Notes under the pieces: generated by a model
Seen by the model: only the letters and a program-made list of their open reading frames with translations
What the model was told of the DNA's origin: nothing
Databases searched by the model: none
In this document: piece by piece, positions 56,083 through 64,000 of the stretch
Layout of the letters: every line of letters begins with the position of its first letter
How positions within the stretch are numbered: the first letter of the stretch is position 1
Translations under genes and position numbers: made by a program
NCBI RefSeq assembly: GCF_001687335.1
Contig: NZ_MAGO01000003.1
Span: 154,645-218,644 of the forward strand
DNA from: Dissulfuribacter thermophilus
GTDB taxonomy: Bacteria > Desulfobacterota > Dissulfuribacteria > Dissulfuribacterales > Dissulfuribacteraceae
DNA: 64,000 nt
Reading direction: 5' to 3'

Positions 56083-58738
56083 TAACGGTTTTTGGAGCCA
56101 ATTTTAAGGCCTCTTCTAGCCTCTCTGGATTTGGGCCTCCTGCCTGAGCCATATCTGGGCGTCCACCGCCTCTTCCTCCTACCACTGCAGAAAGCTCCTT
56201 TATGATATTGCCTGCATGTAGTTTGTCTACAAGGTCTTTTGTGACCATAACCAGGAGTAGGGCTTTGCCCTGATTTTTGGAGCCAAGCACCACCACTCCA
56301 GAGCCTAGTTTTGCCCTAAGCCTGTCACCAAGTTCCCTCAATACCTTGGGATCGCCGTTTTTTATTTCATGGGCAAGGACTTTTACACCAGAGACCTCGG
56401 AAACCTTTGAAACGAGGTCATCGACATCTAAGGCGCTTCCCTTTACCTTAAGCTCCTCTATTTCCCTCATTAAGGCCTTCAACCTCGAGGTAAGCTGATC
56501 AACTCTTGATTCAAGCTCATCAGGCGGGCATTTGAGCTTGGCAGCAAGCTTAAACACGAGCTGTTCAAGTGATTGAATATGGTCAATCGCATATTTGCCA
56601 GTAACAGCCTCAATTCTCCTGATACCAGCTGCCACGCTTGACTCAGAGACTATTTTAAAGAGCCCAATAGAACCTGTGCGTTTTACATGGGTTCCCCCAC
56701 AAAGCTCGATGCTCACACCTGGGACCTCAACAACCCTTACTCGATCTCCATATTTTTCACCAAAAAGCGCCATTGCCCCCCTACTCTTGGCCTCTTCAAA
56801 CGATGTTTCTTCAATCCTTACTGAAAGGTCCCTTCGAATCGCTTCGTTCACTATGGCCTCGATCCTTTGGAGGAGAACTGGTTCAATTTTTGAAAAGTGT
56901 GTAAAGTCAAAACGTAACCGGCTGGAATCCACTAATGAGCCTGCCTGCTTAACATGGTCTCCAAGTACCTCTCTTAAGGCAGCGTGCAAAAGGTGAGTTG
57001 CAGTGTGATTCCTGGCTGTGTCTGCTCTGTCTCCTTCAAACACAGAAAGATCATATTCCTCTCCGACCTTAAGCGATCCCTCTTTGAGCTCTATTCTGTG
57101 GCAAATAAGGGCGCCTTTCTTCACTGTATCATGGCACAGTGCCTTAGTCCCAGGCGCTCGAATCTCTCCCTTATCTCCAACTTGACCACCAGATTCGGCA
57201 TAAAAAGGAGTACGGGAAAAAATTGCCTCTCCATACCATTTGGGACCCTTAGCCTCGTCGGTTGAACACCATGTTTCCTCTTCTTTCGAATTACCACCGT
57301 AAAGGGCAAGTAGTGTTGCTTTGGCCTCTAGGGTCTCATATCCTATAAACTCTCCTCCACGCCCCTGTTCCACAAGTTCCTGATATTTTGGAGGTAGTTC
57401 CTTGGTTACAACTTCCTTCGATGCTCCCTTTGACCTCTTTCGCTGCGCCTCTAGCTCTCTCTCAAAGCCTTCTCTATCGATCTCAAAACCCTGTTCTTTG
57501 GCCACATCCTGAACAATGTCTATGGGGAAGCCATATGTGTCGTAGAGCTTAAAGGCAAATGAGCCTGGAATTATCCCTTCTCCCTTTTTCCTCAGGGTAT
57601 CTAATTCCTCCATGAGTATTTCAAGACCAAAGTCTAAGGTCTTTAAAAACCTTTCTTCTTCTGTATCGAGAATTTGCCGCATGGAGCTTTTGGCTGAGAC
57701 AAGCTCTGGATATGCATCTTTCATCTCCTCAACAACCCTATCACACACCCTTGCCATAAAGGGTTCAGATAGGCCAAGGGTTCTTCCATAGCGGGCAGCT
57801 CTCCTGATGATCCTGCGCAAAACGAATCCACGTCCTTCGTTTGAAGGTATGACTCCATCGGCTATGAGAAAGGCTGAAGCCCTTCCGTGATCAGCGATCA
57901 CCCTCATGGCAACATCTATTTCAGGAGACCTGCCATACTTCTGATTACTCAGGTCTTCAATGGCACGAATAATACCTTCAAAGAGGTCTGAGTCGAAATT
58001 ATTCAATTTCCCCTGACAAACTGCTGCAATCCTCTCAAGGCCCATTCCAGTATCAATGCTTGGACGGGGTAGCGGATGGAGCTCGCCTGATTCATCTCTA
58101 AAAAATTGCATGAAAACTAGGTTCCATAGTTCAAGAAACCTGTCACAGTCGCATCCAACTCTGCAGTCCGGGCTTCCACAACCAACTTCTTCTCCCTGAT
58201 CTATAAGAATCTCCGAACAGGGCCCGCAGGGGCCTGTGTCTCCCATGGCCCAAAAATTGTCCTTTTCTCCTAGACCAACAATGCGATCCTTAGGTACGCC
58301 TGCCACCTTATGCCACAGCTCCCTTGCCTCGTCATCATCTTCAAATACCGTTATCCACAACTTTTCCTTTGGTAACCCTATGATATTTGTAAGGAAATCC
58401 CATGCATAGCGAATGGCCCCTTCTTTAAAGTAGTCTCCAAAGGAGAAATTTCCCAACATCTCAAAGAAGGTATGATGACGTGCAGTGTACCCAACATTTT
58501 CAAGATCATTGTGCTTGCCCCCTGCCCTCACACACTTTTGACACGTTGCGGCCCGCTTGTAGTCGCGCTTTTCCTCTCCCAAAAAGACCTGCTTAAATTG
58601 GACCATGCCGGCATTTGTAAACAAAAGGGAGGGGTCGTCAGCAGGCACTAGGGAAGAACTTGGTACTACCTTGTGTCCCTTTTGTTCAAAATAACTCAAA
58701 AAGGCCTGGCGAATATCTTTGCTCGCTGTAATCTTCAT
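56054..58738 (-). CDS. alaS: Alanyl-tRNA synthetase
   Basis: Charges tRNA-Ala; 894 aa. Class II catalytic domain (QAFLSYFEQKGHKVVPSSSLVP, MGDTGPCGPCSE), editing domain with NHTATHLLHAALREVLGDHVKQAGSLV and the zinc Cys-x3-His CGGTHVK, and the C-terminal DHHA1 domain (GGRGGGRPDMAQAGGP). The extreme C-terminus lies in heptad array 10. recA stops directly next to its start; recA-alaS is a common pair. Confidence 0.97.
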   Translation of the reverse strand: MKITASKDIRQAFLSYFEQKGHKVVPSSSLVPADDPSLLFTNAGMVQFKQVFLGEEKRDYKRAATCQKCVRAGGKHNDLENVGYTARHHTFFEMLGNFSFGDYFKEGAIRYAWDFLTNIIGLPKEKLWITVFEDDDEARELWHKVAGVPKDRIVGLGEKDNFWAMGDTGPCGPCSEILIDQGEEVGCGSPDCRVGCDCDRFLELWNLVFMQFFRDESGELHPLPRPSIDTGMGLERIAAVCQGKLNNFDSDLFEGIIRAIEDLSNQKYGRSPEIDVAMRVIADHGRASAFLIADGVIPSNEGRGFVLRRIIRRAARYGRTLGLSEPFMARVCDRVVEEMKDAYPELVSAKSSMRQILDTEEERFLKTLDFGLEILMEELDTLRKKGEGIIPGSFAFKLYDTYGFPIDIVQDVAKEQGFEIDREGFERELEAQRKRSKGASKEVVTKELPPKYQELVEQGRGGEFIGYETLEAKATLLALYGGNSKEEETWCSTDEAKGPKWYGEAIFSRTPFYAESGGQVGDKGEIRAPGTKALCHDTVKKGALICHRIELKEGSLKVGEEYDLSVFEGDRADTARNHTATHLLHAALREVLGDHVKQAGSLVDSSRLRFDFTHFSKIEPVLLQRIEAIVNEAIRRDLSVRIEETSFEEAKSRGAMALFGEKYGDRVRVVEVPGVSIELCGGTHVKRTGSIGLFKIVSESSVAAGIRRIEAVTGKYAIDHIQSLEQLVFKLAAKLKCPPDELESRVDQLTSRLKALMREIEELKVKGSALDVDDLVSKVSEVSGVKVLAHEIKNGDPKVLRELGDRLRAKLGSGVVVLGSKNQGKALLLVMVTKDLVDKLHAGNIIKELSAVVGGRGGGRPDMAQAGGPNPERLEEALKLAPKTVKEVLSVEQF

Positions 58739-59806
58739 TTATTGGTCTGCCTCCTGTCGCCTACTCTTGTCTGGTATGGGTTCATCAGATTTTTTTTGGG
58801 CGGTCTTTAGCCCATAGGCCGATCTAACTTCTCTTTCAATTTCCTCTGAAAGTTCCGGGTGTTCTTTCAAGAAATTTCTGACATTTTCTCTGCCCTGCCC
58901 CAGTCTCTCACCTTTATATGAATACCAAGAGCCGCTCTTTTCGATTATGTCAACTGCAGAGGCAAGGTCTATTAAAGAACTTTCGCGGCTTATGCCCTCT
59001 CCATAGTAAATGTCGAACTCAGCCTCTTTAAAGGGTGGAGCGATCTTATTTTTGACTATCTTTACCTTGGTCCTATTACCCACAAGATCAGCACCCTCTT
59101 TAATTGGCGATGAACGCCGAATTTCCATTCTCATGGTAGAATAAAACTTGAGCGCATTTCCTCCTGTCGTGGTCTCCGGATTGCCAAACATGACGCCTAT
59201 CTTCATCCTAATCTGATTGATGAACACAAGACAGGTCCTGGTCCTATTGATATTGGCCGTGAGTTTTCTAAGGGCCTGACTCATGAGTCGGGCCTGGAGC
59301 CCTACATGTGAATCCCCCATCTCTCCTTCTATTTCAGCCTTTGGGACGAGAGCTGCTACTGAATCGACGACAATAATGTCCAAAGCCCCGCTCCTTACAA
59401 GCGCGTCTACTATCTCAAGGGCCTGTTCCCCATAATCTGGCTGGGAAATGAGTAAATCATCCACATTTACTCCGAGTTTTTTTGCGTATACGGGATCAAG
59501 GGCGTGTTCTGCATCAACAAAGGCTGCCATCCCTCCATCCTTCTGTGCCGAAGCTATCATATGGAGGGCAAGGGTAGTCTTGCCTGAGGACTCCGGACCA
59601 TAGATCTCTATTATCCTCCCCCTGGGTATCCCCCCAACCCCAGTAGCTATATCTACAGCAATGGATCCAGTGGATATTACTGGGATATCTTCCACTGATC
59701 CACGTTCTCCTAAACGCATCACCGAGCCCTTTCCAAACTGTTTTTGTATCTGGGCTATGGCGATATCTACTGCCTTCCTTTTATCGGATTCTACGGGGGG
59801 CTTCAT
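58739..59806 (-). CDS. recA: Recombinase RecA
   Basis: DNA strand-exchange ATPase and SOS co-protease (355 aa). Walker [10 protein letters not shown] at 70-78; [19 protein letters not shown] and [40 protein letters not shown] are invariant blocks. An AAGGAGG ribosome site 6 nt upstream supports ATG 59806. No intein. No LexA operator was recognised upstream. Confidence 0.98.
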   Translation of the reverse strand: MKPPVESDKRKAVDIAIAQIQKQFGKGSVMRLGERGSVEDIPVISTGSIAVDIATGVGGIPRGRIIEIYGPESSGKTTLALHMIASAQKDGGMAAFVDAEHALDPVYAKKLGVNVDDLLISQPDYGEQALEIVDALVRSGALDIIVVDSVAALVPKAEIEGEMGDSHVGLQARLMSQALRKLTANINRTRTCLVFINQIRMKIGVMFGNPETTTGGNALKFYSTMRMEIRRSSPIKEGADLVGNRTKVKIVKNKIAPPFKEAEFDIYYGEGISRESSLIDLASAVDIIEKSGSWYSYKGERLGQGRENVRNFLKEHPELSEEIEREVRSAYGLKTAQKKSDEPIPDKSRRQEADQ

Positions 59807-59846
59807 CTAATCCTCCTTTTTTGTTCCTAACTATCTATTATATTTA

Positions 59847-59876
59847 TAAATATTCAGTCGATACATTTGGCGTCAA
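59847..59876 (-). promoter_or_regulatory. Possible recA promoter
   Basis: TTGACG (59876-59871) and TATTTA (59852-59847) with an 18-bp spacer, 41 bp before the recA start. A better -10 (TATAAT at 59842-59837) lacks a matching -35, so the assignment is tentative. Confidence 0.35.
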
Positions 59877-60036
59877 AAAATAACATGAACGCCTACTATT
59901 TAGTCATGTTTATACCTTAAATATCCAAAATGGACCAGTGTTTTTCCAGGTAGAAACCTAACCGCCAGTCACAGACAAACTCGGGAAAAATTTCAGAGGT
60001 CAATTCAACGATCCCTATGATCAACCAGACTATAAT

Positions 60037-60291
60037 CCCGGATTATGCACTTCAAATGCCTGAAGAAAGTAATTTCTACGAATTACTGCATAGTTAGCAT
60101 GCATCTTTTCCCGTTGTGCCTTCACCCAAAAGGTGAAGTTCAATCCGTAATAAATCCTCAGGCATTTGAAGCCGCAAGGGGCTCGCAATTTTACCGAATC
60201 TGCTTTGTTGTCGGGCACTTGAAGTACCTAAGTACGTCTGCGTACCCTCCGCCTTGCATCTTCGGCAAACTTGCGAGCCGCATAATCCGGG
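60037..60291 (+). repeat. MITE-like element, full copy H (255 bp)
   Basis: Ends CCCGGATTATGCA (60037-60049) and CGCATAATCCGGG (60279-60291), with one mismatch, flanked by ATAAT direct repeats (60032-60036 and 60292-60296). The core GGGCACTTGAAGTACCTAAG, TACGTCTGCG, CTCCGCCTTGCATCTTCGGC matches copy D; the left arm contains TGCCTGAAG, paired with CTCAGGCATTTGAAG. No gene. The AT-rich 60300-60430 that follows holds nothing recognised. Confidence 0.78.
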
Positions 60292-60432
60292 ATAATAATT
60301 CGCGTCTTATTGAATATTACAATTTCAACTTTTTCGCAAAATTCAATTTCTCGCCTTTTATAAAAGGGCAAAAATCTGTTAATCCTTACAGTACTAAATG
60401 CCATATTTACTTGATTTTATTGATTTTTTTTC

Positions 60433-60461
60433 TTGACGCTCTTCATTTAGGCTGCTACTAT
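60433..60461 (+). promoter_or_regulatory. Sigma70-type promoter of the 71-aa gene
   Basis: TTGACG (60433-60438), 17-bp spacer, TACTAT (60456-60461); five of six bases match consensus in each hexamer apart from close substitutions. It lies 42 bp upstream of the start codon. Confidence 0.65.
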
Positions 60462-60502
60462 TTTGTTAAGAAAAAATTTCTATCAATCAAAGGAGGGGCA
60501 CC

Positions 60503-60718
60503 ATGCAAGGCGCAATTGCTATTGCAAGAAATTGGGCTGAAACGCTTAGGGCAAGGAAATTAAGCGTTGCCATGGTCAGTGGAATTGGCCTAGGACTTTT
60601 TATTGGCTTCGGACTATTCTTCCTCTGGGTCCTTGGTTGCATAATTGGTGGGCTCATTGAAGCGGGGGGACCAATTGGCTTTGTAAAAAGTTGGTTTGAC
60701 GCTGCCTTTGGGATTTAA
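60503..60718 (+). CDS. Small membrane protein, unknown function (71 aa)
   Basis: Unrecognised protein with one or two predicted membrane segments (about 22-55, Gly/Leu/Phe-rich, GIGLGLFIGFGLFFLWVLG and IIGG). An amphipathic N-terminal helix (AIARNWAETLRARK) precedes it. It is a self-contained unit: good promoter, AAAGGAGGGG ribosome site 6 nt from ATG, and a rho-independent terminator 29 bp after the stop. This points to strong expression. No neighbour suggests a role. Confidence 0.75.
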   Translation: MQGAIAIARNWAETLRARKLSVAMVSGIGLGLFIGFGLFFLWVLGCIIGGLIEAGGPIGFVKSWFDAAFGI

Positions 60719-60744
60719 AATAACCATAACCCTTTCTCAGCACT

Positions 60745-60776
60745 AAAAAGCCCGGGCTAGGTTGCCAGGGCTTTTT
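60745..60776. terminator. Rho-independent terminator, probably bidirectional
   Basis: AAAAAGCCC (60745-60753) pairs with GGGCTTTTT (60768-60776), with an inner GGC/GCC pair and a TAGGTT loop. The A-run before and T-run after allow it to serve the plus-strand 71-aa gene and the converging minus-strand gene. Confidence 0.85.
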
Positions 60777-60811
60777 AATTGAAAGGCCTCAAACACTCGA
60801 TCCTATCGAAT

Positions 60812-61078
60812 CTATTTTTTTTCATAACCGAATGAGTACCTCATCTGTGCTCCAGCGGATCTTGAAAACATCCTTTTCAATGCTGAAACACTGTAGCCCC
60901 AGTCATTTTTTAAAGACAAAATCAATGACAATCTCCCCACATCTTCGTCACTAAAGAGCCTTTCCCCAAATTCATCCCTTTCTGGCTGGATCAAGCCCTG
61001 CTTTTCAAGGGCACAAATGGTCTTTAAGTCAATTTCCATGATCTCCAATACTTCGCTCAACCTTAATGAATACCCCAT
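60812..61078 (-). CDS. MerR-like helix-turn-helix protein (CbpM-like)
   Basis: 89-aa protein whose YSLRLSEVLEIMEIDLKTICALEKQGLIQPERDEFGERLFSDEDV stretch is a MerR-type winged HTH, followed by one helix. It could be a small transcription regulator or a chaperone modulator of the CbpM kind; no cbpA/dnaJ gene adjoins. ATG 61078 is preferred because GGAGG lies 7 nt upstream, inside the end of the preceding gene; an earlier in-frame start would add 10 residues. Translationally coupled to the 66-aa membrane protein gene. Confidence 0.7.
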   Translation of the reverse strand: MGYSLRLSEVLEIMEIDLKTICALEKQGLIQPERDEFGERLFSDEDVGRLSLILSLKNDWGYSVSALKRMFSRSAGAQMRYSFGYEKK

Positions 61079-61080
61079 AT

Positions 61081-61281
61081 TCAGCCCTCCGCATCGGAGT
61101 TCGGACACGGAACTGCCAATTCAGGCTGAGGAAACTCCTTATCCTGTGCAAGCCTCGCCAGACTTGGCATCATGAAAAGGACTGGTATTGCCGTAAAAGG
61201 GCCTAGTAGCATGGACATCACAAGACACCCAAAAGCAAGAAGACCTATTTTAAGGCATTCCAAGGATAAATAACGATGCAT
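61081..61281 (-). CDS. Small membrane protein (66 aa)
   Basis: Unrecognised 66-residue protein with a hydrophobic stretch (about 9-42, IGLLAFGCLVMSMLLGPFTAIPVLFMMP) that could form one long or two short membrane helices, and a polar C-terminus. A GGGGGG purine stretch lies before ATG 61281. Its stop is 2 bp before the start of the MerR-like gene. Confidence 0.6.
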   Translation of the reverse strand: MHRYLSLECLKIGLLAFGCLVMSMLLGPFTAIPVLFMMPSLARLAQDKEFPQPELAVPCPNSDAEG

Positions 61282-61320
61282 TTGATCCCCCCATTTATAA
61301 TTCTTAGTACGCTAAAGATA

Positions 61321-61349
61321 AGCATATTTAAAAGCGGACAACAAGTCAA
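61321..61349 (-). promoter_or_regulatory. Possible promoter of the 66-aa/MerR-like pair
   Basis: TTGACT (61349-61344), 17-bp spacer, TATGCT (61326-61321), 40 bp upstream of the 66-aa gene start. Good -35, moderate -10. Confidence 0.5.
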
Positions 61350-61698
61350 GTTTTTTAGAAAAATCAATATGTTATACGAAATTGAAACTGACAATTTTAG
61401 AACAAAATAGACTAATTTTTTTCTTGATATTGAATCATGTAATATTTATTTGAATCTTTAATTGATAAAATAAACTCAAATTCAATTTTTAGTTGGGGGC
61501 TATTAGGACACTCCATCTGAGATTATCCCTAATTATGTAGCTCTAAACCCTTGCCAAAGATGCAAGAACGTGGGAGGCGTAGCCCACCTTTTCTTTTGAC
61601 CTTACTGACATTAGGTTTTAAATTAAACCTAGCCCTAAATGCCAATCGCGAGGGAATCGATACTTTTGTGACAGACGAGAATTGGAATTCGACAACAA
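61350..61698. other. AT-rich spacer with decayed MITE fragment
   Basis: No gene. CCCTAATTATGTAGCTCTAA, CCCTTGCCAAAGATGCAAG at about 61527-61566 resembles one end of the MITE-like family (CCTAAATTATGCA...TTTGCCCAAGATGCAAGG) with many changes. The upstream part is AT-rich and may hold the cca promoter; no clear hexamers were chosen. Confidence 0.4.
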
Positions 61699-63174
61699 AT
61701 GACCGTGACATACACAGATAAAGCAAAAGCAGATGTTGCTCTCCTTGATTCCTTATGCAATAAAGAAGTTTTTGTATCAGGAGGGGCAATAAGGGATCTT
61801 CTTTTATCGAGACCAGTCATTGATATCGATCTAGTGGTCCCCCAAGATGCCGTAACAATCGCAACACAATTGGCCAAGGATATTGATGGAACCTTGGTAT
61901 CTTTAGACGAAGACAACGGCATCTATAGAGTAGTTTCCAGAGATGGCCGTTATTTTGATTTTAGCCAATACAGAGATGGGGCAAAGGCCATTGATGAGGA
62001 CTTAAGGTATAGGGATTTTACAATCAATGCCTTGGCCCTTCGCTGGCAAGATTTTCTCTCAGGGGACATAACTAAGCTCATAGATCCTACAAATGGCCTT
62101 CACGATATTAAAAAGGGAATTATTCGTGCCTGTGCAAAAGACTCCTTTCATAAAGATCCCTTGAGGATACTCCGTGCCTACAGATTTTTAGTGGAATTAG
62201 GATTTGAAATTGAGCCAACAACCTTGACCTATCTTCTTGAGTGTCAGGGAAAGGGGCGCCTAGATGAAGTCGCTAAGGAAAGAATCAATTATGAGATAAC
62301 TAGAATCTTTGAGACCAACATCGCCTGGAAGGCCATAAACAAGATGGCCGAACTTAAAACCCTTCTAATACTCTTTCCAGAGCTCGAAATCGCACAGGGG
62401 GTAGAACAGCCTGGTTTTCATCATCTTGATGTTTTTGGGCACAGCCTTGAGACCCTCAAGATGGTAGAAAAGGTAATTGAAAGCCCCCACACCTTTTTTA
62501 AGCATAGCGAGACAGTCCGCGCATGGCTCAAAGAAAACAAACAACGGATCATAGCATTAAAATGGGCAGCCCTCTTTCATGATATTGGAAAACCTGTTGT
62601 TAAAGGCCAAAAGGGAGAGAGGGTGACTTTTTACAATCACGATAGGGAGGGGGCCTTAATCCTAAAGGGCATCTCCCGACGGTTTCGGTGGTCGCGTTCA
62701 CTCGAAGAAATCGTCTTAAAATTAGTCGCCCTTCATATGCGTCCTTTTCACCTTTTAAATGATCTTAGACGAGGAGGTCCGTCAAGCAGGGCCTTGAGGC
62801 GCCTTTTAAATGCAACTGGCCAGGATTATGTCGGATTATTCCTGCTGAGTATGGCCGACACCCTTGCAGGTAGTGGTCCACTTAAACCTCCGGAGTTGGA
62901 GGAGGAAATCGCCACTTTATTTGATCATGTCCATACATTTTGGACTGAGACCTTGCGTCCCATCAGGAGCAAAGAGCGCATAATTACTGGCAAAGACGTC
63001 ATGAACATCCTCGGCATACCTCAAGGTCCACTGGTTGGAAGGGCCCTTGATGCACTAGAGCAGGCACAATGTGATGGCCTTGTTAAAGATAGAACTTCAT
63101 CAATTGCATTTTTGAAAAAATGGATTAAAAATCAAGGTAATGCGCCAAGATCTTCCTTTTCTCAGTCTAAATAA
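61699..63174 (+). CDS. tRNA nucleotidyltransferase/poly(A) polymerase-type enzyme with HD domain
   Basis: Class II nucleotidyltransferase (491 aa): GGAIRD (28-33) and the catalytic DID (42-44) in the head, RRDFTIN-type RYRDFTINALAL, the neck LRILRAYRFLVELGF, then an HD phosphohydrolase domain (FHDIGKPV, about 295) and a helical tail. It adds CCA or part of it to tRNA 3' ends. In some bacteria CC- and A-adding are split between two such proteins, so full CCA activity is not certain. Confidence 0.88.
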   Translation: MTVTYTDKAKADVALLDSLCNKEVFVSGGAIRDLLLSRPVIDIDLVVPQDAVTIATQLAKDIDGTLVSLDEDNGIYRVVSRDGRYFDFSQYRDGAKAIDEDLRYRDFTINALALRWQDFLSGDITKLIDPTNGLHDIKKGIIRACAKDSFHKDPLRILRAYRFLVELGFEIEPTTLTYLLECQGKGRLDEVAKERINYEITRIFETNIAWKAINKMAELKTLLILFPELEIAQGVEQPGFHHLDVFGHSLETLKMVEKVIESPHTFFKHSETVRAWLKENKQRIIALKWAALFHDIGKPVVKGQKGERVTFYNHDREGALILKGISRRFRWSRSLEEIVLKLVALHMRPFHLLNDLRRGGPSSRALRRLLNATGQDYVGLFLLSMADTLAGSGPLKPPELEEEIATLFDHVHTFWTETLRPIRSKERIITGKDVMNILGIPQGPLVGRALDALEQAQCDGLVKDRTSSIAFLKKWIKNQGNAPRSSFSQSK

Positions 63175-64000
63175 ATACTTAAAGAACATTTTTGGAGAAC
63201 GCGTCCAAAAAATCCCCCTCGACGCAGGACTCACCTGTCCAAATAGGGACGGCACCAAAGGGACTAAAGGCTGTATCTACTGTGATCCCTACGGATCTGG
63301 TACAGGAAGAGCGCGAAACGGCGTAACAATCAGGGAACAGATGATTCAGGGAATTGACTGGGCACGAAAAAGGTATGGAGCAAAAAAGTATATTGCCTAT
63401 TTTCAATCGTTCTCAAACACCTATGCTTCTCCTGACAAACTCAGAAAATTATACAACGATGCTCTAGTCTCTAGTGACGTAGTTGGACTTTTTATAGGTA
63501 CCCGTCCAGATTGCATAGATGATGCCGTACTGGATGTTATTGAAGAATGCGGTAAAGGCCGCCTCATAACAATAGAACTTGGACTTCAAAGTGCCCACAA
63601 TCACACTCTTCAAAACATAAATCGAGGCCATAGCGTAGAGGATTTCGTTGGTGCTGTGGAATCAATAAAAAAAAGGGACCTCAACGTGTGCGCACATGTC
63701 ATCTTTGGGCTTCCAGGTGAAGGTCCAGAAGAAATGCTGGCTACAATACAACTCCTGAAGTCGCTTAATATAGATGGTATAAAATTTCACCAGCTTTATG
63801 TAGTCCATGGTACTCAACTTTATGAGGAGTACAAAAAGAACAATATTTCTCTTCTTACGCTCGATGAGTACTGTTCTCTAGTTGCCAGGGCTATCAGCAT
63901 TTTACCAGAGCGAACTGTCATTCACAGGCTACAGGGGGATCCGCCCAGAGACCATCTTATTGCTCCGAAATGGTCTTTGGAAAAAAACGAAATAAGACAA
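63140..64000 (+). CDS. Radical SAM protein, TIGR01212/YhcC family, 3' end outside window
   Basis: Begins MRQDLPFLSLNKYLKNIFGERVQKI and continues open to the window edge. The iron-sulfur motif is C-x11-C-x2-C (LTCPNRDGTKGTKGCIYC), then FQSFSNTYA, IGTRPDC, IELGLQS and HVIFGLPGE, the family pattern of an Elp3-like radical SAM fold. Function is unknown; a tRNA-modifying role is often suggested. The start ATG overlaps the preceding gene by 35 bp with AAGG upstream. About 287 residues are visible of roughly 310. Confidence 0.9.
   Translation, partial: MRQDLPFLSLNKYLKNIFGERVQKIPLDAGLTCPNRDGTKGTKGCIYCDPYGSGTGRARNGVTIREQMIQGIDWARKRYGAKKYIAYFQSFSNTYASPDKLRKLYNDALVSSDVVGLFIGTRPDCIDDAVLDVIEECGKGRLITIELGLQSAHNHTLQNINRGHSVEDFVGAVESIKKRDLNVCAHVIFGLPGEGPEEMLATIQLLKSLNIDGIKFHQLYVVHGTQLYEEYKKNNISLLTLDEYCSLVARAISILPERTVIHRLQGDPPRDHLIAPKWSLEKNEIRQ

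Noticed and set aside
61526..61600. Complete MITE copy upstream of the tRNA nucleotidyltransferase gene
   Set aside because: Only one decayed end can be recognised and no second terminal repeat was found, so it is recorded only as a fragment.

Overview
The window reads as a piece of chromosome from an anaerobic, sulfur-metabolising bacterium of the Desulfobacterota (Thermodesulfobacteriota), possibly a thermophile of the Dissulfuribacter kind. This is inference from gene content: a plsX-fabH-acyl-CoA dehydrogenase-etfBA-fabG-acpP-fabF-rpiB-glyA-nrdR run, a tetrathionate-reductase-like Mo enzyme, a bacterial PglB oligosaccharyltransferase, and two archaeal-style repair nucleases (EndoQ and DUF99). 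No rRNA, tRNA, CRISPR array or prophage was seen.

Layout. 1-1916 is the right part of an IS21-family insertion sequence. 2.0-10.6 kb is a surface-glycan and protein-glycosylation island: a sulfotransferase-like gene, a GT10 fucosyltransferase-like gene, three GT2 enzymes, one GT4 enzyme and a PglB/STT3 oligosaccharyltransferase. Its first 6 kb is clearly AT-richer than the rest. 10.9-17.8 kb holds hisD, an HtrA protease, ftsH, a parvulin-type PPIase and a beta-helix protein. 18.1-20.4 kb holds a small unknown gene, a diguanylate cyclase and EndoQ. 20.4-28.1 kb is a respiratory region: two cytochrome-bd-like subunits (one with a C-terminal haem c), TtrA-like and TtrB-like subunits and a secreted transglutaminase-like protein. 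28.2-39.3 kb is a long minus-strand run for nucleotide, one-carbon, fatty-acid and phospholipid synthesis, in which the acyl-CoA dehydrogenase gene carries a frameshift. 39.4-49.5 kb holds tatC, purQ, a peptidase, an orphan OppF-like ATPase, a broken four-helix-bundle gene, gpmI, rsfS-nadD-proA-proB. 50-59.8 kb holds a DUF99 gene, ugd, hflX, parA-parB, alaS and recA. 60-64 kb holds small membrane-protein genes, a CCA-adding-type enzyme and the start of a radical SAM gene.

The most unusual signal is between and at the edges of genes. (1) At least ten arrays of a 7-bp repeat (AACTCAA/CACTCAA and complement) fill intergenic spaces. They supply stop codons, C-terminal residues or start regions to many genes, one array is translated inside an ABC ATPase, and two arrays bracket the broken S23-like four-helix-bundle gene. 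(2) Other tracts with the same 7-nt period but another sequence (GAAGGYA, GTTCAAR) occur; one lies in a longer repeat present in two inverted copies that differ by exactly two heptads. (3) A MITE-like family of about 255 bp with terminal inverted repeats (C-C-Y-AAATTATGCA type) has three full copies with direct-repeat flanks plus deletion derivatives and solo ends. Together these suggest an unusually active set of small non-coding repeats in this genome.
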